A stretch of 64,000 nt of DNA from Hawksworthiomyces lignivorus (lineage: Eukaryota; Ascomycota; Sordariomycetes; Ophiostomatales; Ophiostomataceae). The position numbers and the translations under genes were made by a program. The DNA lies in the NCBI GenBank assembly GCA_002917075.1, contig NTMA01000006.1:496001-560000 (forward strand), written 5' to 3'. Shown here one piece after another: positions 44,804 to 53,963 of this stretch. The notes beneath the pieces are model-generated. The model saw only the letters and a program-made list of their open reading frames with translations, did not search any database and was not told the DNA's origin. Each line of letters starts with the position of its first letter. Within the stretch, counting starts at the first letter, position 1.

Positions 44804-47122
44804 TCAGCCGACGATGACGTCCCCCGGGCCATACACCTGCTGGCCGCGATGGTAGTACATGTTGTAGCGCTGGTGGGCGGGCACGTCGCTGTCTGCAGGC
44901 AGCCGCGGCAGCACGCGGGCGTACTCGATGCGCCGGAGCTTGCGCGCGCCGCCGCCGTAGCGGCCAAAGCGCGTCTTCCTCTCGGTCCACGCCTCAAAGG
45001 CCACGCTGTTGCTGAGCACGTTGATGGCGCCGGCGTGCCCGTAGCAGACGGCCTGCCGCGCTCCCGGCGCGCAGAACGGCCCCCGCATCATGTCGACGCG
45101 CAGGATCGCCCACTGCTGCGGCTGCCCCTTGTTGGTGTGCATGGCGTGCACCGACAGCCGCTCCAGCTCGGCCACCCGGGCCCCCCAGTCCTCGTTCCAG
45201 TTGTTCCAGAACTCGTTTCCCGGCGGCATAATTTCTGAGTGGTTGTCGACGAGCGCGTTGCTGCCGGCGCTGCTGCCGTCCATGTCCACGACGTCAAGCA
45301 TGGCTCCTGCGGCGTCAGCAGCGCCAGCAGCGCCAGCAGCGCCAGCAACGCCAACGTCCTCGTCTGCCGCGTCGTCCACGTACGTCAAGATGCCGGCGTC
45401 GCCGCTGCTGGCGTCGCTGTCGCTCTCGCTATCGTGGCCATTGTCGTCGATGCTAATGTCATCGATGTCCAAATCGTCGCCGCCGCCAAAGTCGCCGGCG
45501 ACGGCTTCTTCTTCGTCCTCGTCCGTGTCGTCCCAGTCGTCCTCCTCCATGGCTTCCATAATGCCCATGTCCTCGAACTCGTGCGTCAGGTGGTCCTCTT
45601 CCCGGCACGTCGCGCCAAACACCTCGTCGCCGTTGATAATGTAGTACAGCACCTCGATGTTGGGAAAGGCAAAGGTGAGCGTGTTCCAGATGGTGAGCTT
45701 CTCCAGCCCGCGGCTGGGCACCAGCACGCCTAGCGCCCGCACGGCCTCGCGGTCCGACTGCAAGAACTGGTTGCGCAGCCCCCACCAGCAGCGGTGCTGC
45801 TTGTGGCACAGCTCCACCAGCACCACGTCCACCGCCGGGTTCACGTACTGGTAGTCGCCAAAGTGCAGGAACGGCTGCAGCCGCCGCCGCAGCAGGTAGC
45901 GGAACAGCGGCGACGGCGGCAGCTCGAACCCGGTCTGCGCGTCGTGCAGGTCCGCCAGCACGCACGTCGACGGGCCCGGCGGGAACGCGTCTGTGTTCCA
46001 CTGCATTTTGGCGGCAGCGGCGTGCGGCACGCCGTTCATGAGAGCCACGTTATACGCCGCCTCGTTGGCCAGGGCCGCAGCGGCTGCGGTGCCGTCTGGC
46101 GGCGGCCGCCCTTCGCGGCTCTGGAGGTAGAGCAGCTCCTGCGACCACCGCAGGAGCACGGGGTTGCGCAGGTAGTCGGTGTAGAAGCGCTCCAGCGACT
46201 TCTGGCACAGAAAATACAGCTCCGACTCGTTGTACGTGCGCACCGGGCCCCGCCGGCCCTGGAAGAGGTCCATCAGAAACTGCAGCTCGTCTACCTGCAC
46301 CCCCTGCAGGTGCTGCTGCAGCTGCAGCTCCTGCTGCGGCTGCGCGGTCTGCATCACCACCATCGGCACGAGCTCCGGATCCGGCTCCTCCGTCTCCGCC
46401 TCGTCCAGGAGCAGCGCCACCTCCCGCTGCTCGTCCGACAGATACGGGTCGTTGGGCCGCAGCGTCACCAGCAGCCCGGGGCAGCCAAACGGCACCTGCC
46501 GCGCAAACATGCACCGGTAGCTTCGCAAGGCCTCGACGCGCGACTCCGCGCTCATCGAAAACGTCGCCGGCAGCGCCGCCCGGTAGCTCATGCCCGGCCA
46601 CAGATGCCGCCGCACGTAGTGCCGCTCGTAGTTGGCCAGCACGATGGCCCGCCCGCTGTCTGCCTGTATCGCCCTGTACACCTGCGTGCGCACCTCGGCC
46701 GGCAGCCGGCAGAAGTTTTGAAAAGCCGGCGGCGCAGGCTGCTGGCCGGCTGGTGCCGTGGAGGTGCTGCTGGAGCAGGCGGGTTCAGTAGTGGTATGGG
46801 GGACTGGAGCTTGAGCTGCAGACCTCGGGCCTCGAGAGCGGGTGGCGCCCGCATTGCTGGCTTGGAGCCGCACCTGTCTCTGCAGCTGGGCTTCGACTTG
46901 GGCCTGCAACAAAGATTGGGTCCACGGCCGCAGCGCTGTCAGTTTTGCCGAGAATGTGTGCCCATATAGATGCGGTCCGGTGAGACCTATGATACTGATA
47001 TTAATATCATCCTCGCTGTAATCTTCCGTCTGCATTTCGCTGTCCGCCTTGTCATCCTCGTCCATCTGTTCTGCTGCTCCTGTGGCAGGTGATGCAGGAG
47101 GGCCAAAACTTTGAGCAGACAT
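44804..47122 (-). CDS. 2EXR domain-containing protein with acidic insert
   Basis: A single-exon frame of 772 residues from ATG 47122 (MSAQSFGPP). A disordered N-terminus (about 1-135) precedes the 2EXR-type domain: FQNFCRLPAEVRTQVYRAIQ, then the second conserved block ALPATFSMSAESRVEALRSY, which matches the fungal pattern of LPxExRxxI(Y/W) followed by P-x-hydrophobic...SRxEA. The middle region (about 280-520) is folded-looking (LEKLTIWNTLTFAFPNIEVL, the usual '2EXR' continuation with a GLEKL motif). Then comes a long acidic stretch (about 545-610; DDTDEDEEEAVAGDFGG), and a conserved-looking Trp/Arg-rich tail. At 772 residues it is about twice the usual length of these proteins. The molecular function of the family is not known. 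Confidence 0.8.
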   Translation of the reverse strand: MSAQSFGPPASPATGAAEQMDEDDKADSEMQTEDYSEDDINISIIGLTGPHLYGHTFSAKLTALRPWTQSLLQAQVEAQLQRQVRLQASNAGATRSRGPRSAAQAPVPHTTTEPACSSSTSTAPAGQQPAPPAFQNFCRLPAEVRTQVYRAIQADSGRAIVLANYERHYVRRHLWPGMSYRAALPATFSMSAESRVEALRSYRCMFARQVPFGCPGLLVTLRPNDPYLSDEQREVALLLDEAETEEPDPELVPMVVMQTAQPQQELQLQQHLQGVQVDELQFLMDLFQGRRGPVRTYNESELYFLCQKSLERFYTDYLRNPVLLRWSQELLYLQSREGRPPPDGTAAAAALANEAAYNVALMNGVPHAAAAKMQWNTDAFPPGPSTCVLADLHDAQTGFELPPSPLFRYLLRRRLQPFLHFGDYQYVNPAVDVVLVELCHKQHRCWWGLRNQFLQSDREAVRALGVLVPSRGLEKLTIWNTLTFAFPNIEVLYYIINGDEVFGATCREEDHLTHEFEDMGIMEAMEEDDWDDTDEDEEEAVAGDFGGGDDLDIDDISIDDNGHDSESDSDASSGDAGILTYVDDAADEDVGVAGAAGAAGAADAAGAMLDVVDMDGSSAGSNALVDNHSEIMPPGNEFWNNWNEDWGARVAELERLSVHAMHTNKGQPQQWAILRVDMMRGPFCAPGARQAVCYGHAGAINVLSNSVAFEAWTERKTRFGRYGGGARKLRRIEYARVLPRLPADSDVPAHQRYNMYYHRGQQVYGPGDVIVG

Positions 47123-48437
47123 TATATCTATGGGCGGCAAGCTTCCAGAATTTCGTCAACAGAGCGGACCTAGCTAAATTGAGAGAGATTCGCCAATATA
47201 GAAATGCCCTTCTTGCTTTAGCAGCATCTGTAAACGATGATAATAGGGATTTATTATTTTAACGAGAGAAGGTGGACAAGATGGTTGACCAAGAGTTTTT
47301 CTTCTTTTAATGATTATGTTTAAGTAAAATATTCACAACAAGCGGCTCCCAGCCCACAAGAACATTAAAATTTCAAAATAAAATAAAAACTATGGATATT
47401 GGAGGATTTTTGTAATTTGAACATTATGTCTTTCAGGTGACTCGTTAAAGAAGAGTGTGTTGGTGCAAGTTTTGATTTATTTAGTCGAAAAATAACACAA
47501 AAATATCAAAACAGATAGGGCCAATCTCGAAGCCAACAGTGTGATTCTTTCTCGCCTATTTTACGACGTCTCGTCGCACTTTTATGCCTTTTCGAATAAA
47601 AAAAAAAGCTCATCCAACAGATCTAAGTGTCACGCTGGAAATTTATCTTAGTTTGTTGGGATTTTGGTCTTCGTGTATCATCTGCCTCGGACCCTCTAAA
47701 ACGAAGCTTGGTATGTTTCCACCTACAAACCCGCTGGAGAATATTCTCCCTGCGCACATTTTGTGATGGTAGGCTTGGGAAAAAAATCTCAAATTTTTTA
47801 CTCACCTTCATCTCGGCATTTTCACTCCAAAAGAGATATATGAAAACAAGTCTGCCAATCAAATATCAGTACGAGTTGACACATCTCTCTTTCGATACTG
47901 GTCATAACTTCAGAGCAATTCTTCAACGCTAACTTTGGCAAATAAATTCATCAGCCCTCGATCGTAGATATAGGGGCCATCACGTCTAGTCTAAATCACC
48001 TGAATGTATTTCTATTGGCTGTTTTAGGTGGTCATATCAATCATTTCAACCTCGCTTCGTTTGTTTGTATATTCTTTATGAATCCTCCAACAACTCAACT
48101 ACGTCAATATTTGTTTGCTCGAGACTAGATTTAGCAAGACGGTGGCATTTTAGGCCTAGACGGCTGATATTCGCCTTTTTGTGATATATATTTAGCGTGC
48201 TAGATATGTTGAAACTTAAATTGAGACATAATATTCAAAAGGTGTACCTAACAGAAACAAAGGTTGCAGGAAGTATACAGGTAGGGTATGGAAATGGCGA
48301 AGGCAAAATGAAGAATTATGTTACAGCAAAACAATGCTAGGGAAATATAGAAGGAGAGCTCAGTCATCGAAGGGAAACAAAATCTTGGGAAATGGAGAGA
48401 GTAAAGAAGTTGCACCGAAGCACGCTAGCCATGAGGC
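47123..48437. other. AT-rich intergenic region, 1.3 kb
   Basis: No open frame with protein-like composition. AT-rich throughout compared with the neighbouring GC-rich gene, with A-runs near 47597-47607. It contains the promoter of the 2EXR gene and the 3' flank of the kinase gene. Confidence 0.5.
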
Positions 48438-50321
48438 CTAAGAGGCCGGCCAAGCACCTGGCGGAGTCGCTTCATCAGTGTCCGCTGTGGAATCCGGCTC
48501 AGGTGTTAACGGCTGTTGGAAAGCACTGTTCGTCCTGACACTCCGCCTTTTCTTCACCCGAAACTCTTTTTCATGGGCTGAGAGAATTGTTTTGCCGTCT
48601 TGTGGCAACCGAGTTCGCCTGTCTGCCGCCTTCGCCCGATTCCTCCGGCCAAGTGTGCGGATATCCGTAACATCCTCTGTATCGCGCTGTGGAGAAGTTG
48701 GAGAGACCAATTCCGCAGACGCCAGGCGAGTGAGAGGTGTGTTTGTGGCAACGGTTTCATTGGCAACATGTGTAGAGTGAGGCAACGCAGCTTGTAGCTG
48801 GGGGAGCGGCGGCACGAGATGTGATTGTGTGACGAGGCCATTTCCGCTATAGATCTTACACAGCATCTGTGCTGCGGAAGCTCGGAGGTTCGGGTCGACC
48901 ATTGCCATCTGGCGGATTCTTGACAGGCTCCCCTCATCCTTCGCGGCCATCATCTCTACTAGTTTGTGGATTTCTGCATAGCCGCGTAACCTATGGCTGT
49001 GCTGGCGAAATCCCCGATGATCCAACGTCCATAGAACTGTTACATACAGCGACCACACGTCGGCCTTCGGCGTCTGTTTCCTTCCATGGCAAATCTCAGG
49101 AGCTATGTATAAGAGGGATCCGTCAATTGTCCTGGCGACATCAACCACGTTGCTCAGGCCGAAGTCCCCGAGCTGAAATTGATATGATCCGTTTTGGTAT
49201 TTGTAGAGAATGTTTTCCGGCTTCACGTCTCGGTGAATAATATTTTGGCAAGATAGAAAGTCAAGAGCCTGGAGCATGTCATGGAGCATTCTTTCGGTTA
49301 CGTCTTGGATCGACTGGGGCAGAGGGCCTTTAGCATAATATCCATTAAGAATAAGCGAGTGCAGCGAGCCATCTTTGAGACCCATGAAGATCTCTGGCCA
49401 TTCGGTGTCCCATTTTTGGCAGCCGACCAGATCTAGAATGCAAGGCTTGGAACAGTGTTAGAAAATTGAAGATGAGAGAGTTAGATTGCCCTCTTGGGCC
49501 ACGACCAAACTCACATGGTCAAGTCTTGAGAGAATTTCAACTTCGCGCTGAACCTTTTTCCAATCCATCGGGCTGCTATGTGACCGTGTTTTGAGCTTTT
49601 TGAGGGCAATGATCTTGCCCGTGTCGATGTTCATGACCTTACTGACGATTCCAAATGCGCCTTCTCCAAGAAAACCTAGTTCACGATAGCGGATAAGCGT
49701 GCCATTTCCGGGTAGAGGAGTGTGCATTCTGGTTACTCTCGTTGTCTCCGGGGCTGTTTCGATTTCCTCGATCGTTTTTGCAAGGTGTGGCAGAGGGACA
49801 GTAGCAGCCATTTGATAGCACCGGATTTTTTCCGAAACCTGAGCCATGTTGCTAGCGTGCCAGAAAATGCTGAACTGGATAATATCTCGGTTTACGCCAC
49901 ACATCCCAATAACTGGATTGAACCTGGGACCAACGTATACACTGCGTGGCTGCCGGCCAGACTCGAATGGCACTACGGTAGATTCGGCATCCCATCCGTG
50001 TACTTGGGTCGAATGGTTTCTTGACATGTCGTGGAACATCACGACGTTCGTCACCGGTTCAATCTCAAATGCACACTGGATCCTCGCAACAGATGACCTC
50101 TGGATTGAGATGTCGCCATTGCGGCCCATTGTCGTCAAGGTGACGCCGTCGTTTGTACCCGATCGGAAACCACCAATGTCGAGCCCAGGTCTGCCATCCC
50201 TCAAAGAGACGAAACCCCGGTTCCTTGGGTCGGAAACTACTTCTTTTGCAGGGTCATTGATAGGCTCGAGACGGAATAAAGGCTTTGGTCGCGGCTGCGT
50301 TTGTTCTATGGCTGTCTGCAT
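48438..50321 (-). CDS. FHA-domain serine/threonine protein kinase
   Basis: Two exons: 50321-49515 and 49445-48438 (intron of 69 nt, gtgagt ... tccaag), giving 604 residues. The N-terminal region (about 20-150) is FHA-like: MGRNGDISIQRSSVARIQC and MSRNHSTQVHGW match the GR..D, S.R.HC and S.NGT blocks. The kinase domain begins at about 211 with the Gly loop LGEGAFGIV, the ATP-binding Lys (ALKKLK, about 241), HRDVKPEN (340-347), DFG (363-365) and APE (IAPEICHG). All catalytic residues are present, so it should be active. The C-terminus is disordered and basic (RVKKRRSVRTNS), a possible nuclear localisation signal. FHA plus kinase recalls the Rad53/Cds1 checkpoint kinases, but it lacks a second FHA and an SQ/TQ cluster, so I do not assign that name. 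Confidence 0.85.
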
Positions 50322-51339
50322 TTTGAAGAAAGAAGTCGATGCATTCTCAAAGTAGCAAAAGTCTTAGATTGAAAGACGTAGAGAAGACTTTTTGTTCCGC
50401 CAGAAGAACAGAAGATGTGTAAATATAGATAGACAGAAAGACAGAAGGGTGGAAAGACGGAAGGATAGCAGGATATACAGAATAGAAAAATAGAAAAGCA
50501 AAGGCGTGAAGATGCAAAAAGGAAAATATTGAATGACAGAAAGGTAAAAAAGATGCAAAAAAAAAATATAGAGATGATGAACGAGGCTGTGCCAATGGAA
50601 AATGCCCTGTACAACGAGAGAAGAAGCAAAAGGACAAACATCCCCGTGCCGTCTTTGTTGGCCGGTCTCTCAACCGTGACGGAGGCGTTTAAAGACACAT
50701 AGGTGGAGGACGTCGGAAAATCCATTGGCTGCCAGTGTATCAATCTTAAGTATGATGCACAGCTTCCCACCTGTAACAGAAGCACGCTGAAGTGAGATAT
50801 CGATAGGTATGTAATCGCGTGTCGTAAAAGCACGGCGCCTCGCCTACCTGCATCACAAATTGGAGCTCGCTTCAAGCCAATGGGGTGTAGAATAATTTTA
50901 GCCTCGTGTTACGCAGCAGTAATACTCCATTTACGTCTGCCTTTCATTCTCTCAATTTTGTACCAAGCAAATTGTTGGACCAAGACGCTCTTTGTTTAAT
51001 ATACTTTCAGGATTCTGGACTTCTATTTTGAGTGCATCTGTAGGCGCTGTGGTTGATAAAATGGAATGAGGTTAGGGGCGCGCATCTCGGCAGCCTAAAA
51101 ATAGTTTACCGCTCTTGCAACGTTGCTGAGCATCAAAGAAAGATATTGGGCAGCGTCTTTGTGATGAGGTAGCTCAGCAATGTGGTCCGTGCACGAAGGC
51201 AATTCAGCACCTCGCAGACTTACGACGTATAATATTACAATTTCGCAGCCGCAAACCTAACCCGATGTCAAAAAAGAACTCACAAGCTGAACTGCAATGT
51301 CCTCCTTAACCTCACTTGTTACATCACCGTGCTTGCACA
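50322..51339. other. Divergent intergenic region between the kinase and AT-hook genes
   Basis: The stretch 50345-50640 is A/G-rich on the plus strand, that is pyrimidine-rich on the kinase strand, and fits a leader/promoter. Minus-strand frames here (50306-50875) are leader read-through rich in Phe, Leu and Ser. No gene supported. Confidence 0.5.
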
Positions 51340-53097
51340 ATGGCGGGATCTCTCAGAGGCAACGGCCTCTACGACGCTCACGATGCTCTCTCTGCTCTAG
51401 CGACAAATCCCCAGCGGCTGGAGTGGTCGCGCCGGCGATTCGACGATTCTCCTCCTCCATACTGCTCCGAGCCGGACGAGAGCGGAGAGACTACGCTGCC
51501 GGAAAGCCCAAATCAGCCCGTCGACCAAGGGCGACCAAGTCGCGCACAGCGAATAATTAATCTCGAGATACGGTACACTCGATCGGTGCCGTCTGAGCAG
51601 TATGAGCACCAATCGTTTTCCCTGGCAAAAAAATTTGCCCAAAAAAGGGAAGATCCTGGAGACTGGCAGAACCATATTTCGGGATATTATCACGATGCGG
51701 ATGTTATGCTGCAGAGGCGCTGGAAGGAGCAGGGCATCTGGCGGAGCGAATGGGACAGCTCTACCATGTCAAACACGCGGTGGAAGCACGAGCTTCCCGA
51801 GAACGCGCCGCCAGAGGAAACTGAGGAGGAGAGACAGACGCGCCAACGACAGCGACAAGCGTCACGCCCATACCACCAGTTCTTGTATCAGGTCTCCAAG
51901 GAGAGCGACTGGCTGATGGGAAGAACGCGCGAGTTCGCCAAGCCGTGGCGCCCTAAGAGACCGTGGATAGTTCGCACCCAGGTTGGCGGTTTTGTCGACC
52001 GAGAAACGATGGAGCGGATGGACAAAGAGGAGGAGGCCGAAGCAAAACGTCCCGACCCCGAGCCGTCCCTCGAGACCGAGCCAGACGTCAATACGGTAGC
52101 CTACGAGAGAGTGAAAGCGCAGTGGATCCAGTGGAAGATATGGGACCATCGGTGGGGCGTCTTGCCCGGAATGTCGTGGCTGCATGAGGTACCTATGGAC
52201 GAGTTCATCCGCCGGGAGATGGCAGACGATCCCGACTACGCAGAGCCGGAGCATACCCAAGGGGCCCCAGCTGCTCGGGAGGCCGTTTCTGTAGACTCTT
52301 CCGCTATGAGACTCAATCTCTTCGGCCCCCCAGAACCGCAGCAGCCCCCAGAGCATACCCAGGACGCTCCAGCTGTTGGTGGTGCCGTTTCCGGAGGCCC
52401 TTCCGTTTCGATATTCAGTCTCTTCGGGCTCCCTGAACCGCAACAGCTACCAGAGCAGGTTAATGGGGAAGCTACGCACCACGAAGGCGAAGGCGGTTCG
52501 GCCAATCCTATAGGAGCTGGACCAGCACGTCCCTTATTTGGACAGTCCTTATTCGGTCAGCCAGCTGCCGTTTCGCCTGAGGAACCGAAACCTCTCGACG
52601 TGCATGACGTGCCAGAAGAGGGGGCTGGGAGCCGGGCTGGCGAGGTCGTTCCGCAAGATGACCAATACCTTGCTGACAGACCGCATATGCCTGACCCGGA
52701 ACTGCCACAAGCAGCGCCAAAGAAGCGCGGCCGGCCAAGAGGGCGAGGCAAGCCAAGGCATCCGCAGGAGCGCCAAGATCCAGCTCAGCCTGCAGCAAAC
52801 GAGGCTCCAAAAGTCCAAAACGAGGCAGCTAGCGAAGATTCGCCCCGCCGGAGAAGCGCACGCTTGTTGGCAGCAGAAAGTAAGACAAATACACCTGAGA
52901 AGCCAGGCAAGCCAGACAAGCCAGGCAAGCTAGACAAGCCAGACAGGCCAAGAAGGCTTGGTAAACCAAATACACCAAGTAAAGCTAAGCCTGCAGTGTC
53001 CGTAGCGAAGCCAAAGAATGATGTTGCTGAACCATCAAACCAAAAGAGGAAGAGTGGAGGGAGACGCCCAGCTGCGAAACGGCGCCGCGTCACATAA
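51340..53097 (+). CDS. Nuclear AT-hook-like protein with internal repeat, function unknown
   Basis: A single-exon frame; I choose ATG 51340 (MAGSLRGNG), which leaves 585 residues, over an upstream in-frame ATG at 51316. The N-terminal half is Trp- and charge-rich (WQNHISGYYHDADVMLQRRW, IWDHRWGVLPGMSWLHEVPM), and looks folded but matches nothing I know. Two tandem copies of a 35-37 residue unit follow (beginning PEHTQGAPAAREAVS and PEHTQDAPAVGGAVS, each ending with LFG-PEPQQ). Then comes an AT-hook core (KKRGRPRGRGKPR), KPGKPDKPGKLDKP repeats and a basic end (KRKSGGRRPAAKRRRVT), a likely bipartite nuclear signal. Probably a chromatin-associated DNA-binding protein; this is inferred only from the AT hook. 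Confidence 0.75.
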   Translation: MAGSLRGNGLYDAHDALSALATNPQRLEWSRRRFDDSPPPYCSEPDESGETTLPESPNQPVDQGRPSRAQRIINLEIRYTRSVPSEQYEHQSFSLAKKFAQKREDPGDWQNHISGYYHDADVMLQRRWKEQGIWRSEWDSSTMSNTRWKHELPENAPPEETEEERQTRQRQRQASRPYHQFLYQVSKESDWLMGRTREFAKPWRPKRPWIVRTQVGGFVDRETMERMDKEEEAEAKRPDPEPSLETEPDVNTVAYERVKAQWIQWKIWDHRWGVLPGMSWLHEVPMDEFIRREMADDPDYAEPEHTQGAPAAREAVSVDSSAMRLNLFGPPEPQQPPEHTQDAPAVGGAVSGGPSVSIFSLFGLPEPQQLPEQVNGEATHHEGEGGSANPIGAGPARPLFGQSLFGQPAAVSPEEPKPLDVHDVPEEGAGSRAGEVVPQDDQYLADRPHMPDPELPQAAPKKRGRPRGRGKPRHPQERQDPAQPAANEAPKVQNEAASEDSPRRRSARLLAAESKTNTPEKPGKPDKPGKLDKPDRPRRLGKPNTPSKAKPAVSVAKPKNDVAEPSNQKRKSGGRRPAAKRRRVT

Positions 53098-53963
53098 TCA
53101 TTGGAGAATAAAGGGATGGGATGTTCGAACATTGTAGTTCCATATTATTGCATAAGCCGGCCTTGATGTTTCCAGTTCTTTTATACGAATTGAATGATAA
53201 AAAAAATTCCCAGTCTTATTAAGGTTAAATAGTAGGAACATTTGTACTCCGTAGATACTGAAATATTAGATGTAAGGAGCAAGTACTTTAAGCTGGTGAC
53301 GGCTTGTCGCACCAGACATCGTCAGCGTGCCTTCTCGTTCGGGTAATTTCAAAAAGTGCTTCCTCAAATCCATGTTGCATCAGAATCGAATCATTTATTG
53401 CATTGTAATTGAAGCGCTGTTGATCAAAATGTCTGTTGGTCATGAACGGATGTGTCTAGAAATTCAATTGAGACTTTGTTTTATCTTCAATGGGCTTCGA
53501 GACATGATATGACTAACCAAAGAGGTCAAATTGTGCAAATGACGACAATGAAGTGAGTGACTGCTGCATTGCGCCATGTACAAGGATCTCGCATATTGAT
53601 CTTGATAATCTGCCTTTACCTGTAGCAATCGCAAACGTCCAGTCGCCTTCAATGACGCGCAGCATTTGCATTGCGTATCTGGGATTTAGAAGCGCGCGGC
53701 TACATCCGGTTTTTCGGCTGCATGATAAGCTCTCCCCTGCAACACAGCACTGAGCGGCAGTTTTATTCCTCCGAGATCAGAGGACCGGTCTTCCAAATGG
53801 TGATTTGATACCCGACGGGCACACCGGCAAAGGCACGCTCGTCTCTCGCATGCATGCCCATGTAAGATGCAAAGCGAGGACACCAGAAAACAATCTAAAA
53901 GTCGACCAGATAACGAGTCCCTGCTTATCATACGAAAACGCTGTGATGGGAGGGCACGTGAAC
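53098..53963. other. Intergenic, 3' flank and promoter, nothing recognised
   Basis: Between the AT-hook gene and the aldo-keto reductase gene, both on the plus strand. The first half is AT-rich (3' UTR-like). Small frames on both strands (53464-54085) overlap the first exon of the reductase and are not protein-like. Confidence 0.45.

Noticed and set aside
48438..50321. Naming the FHA kinase as the Rad53/Chk2 orthologue
   Set aside because: It lacks the SQ/TQ cluster and the second FHA domain, and nothing else in the neighbourhood supports that identity.
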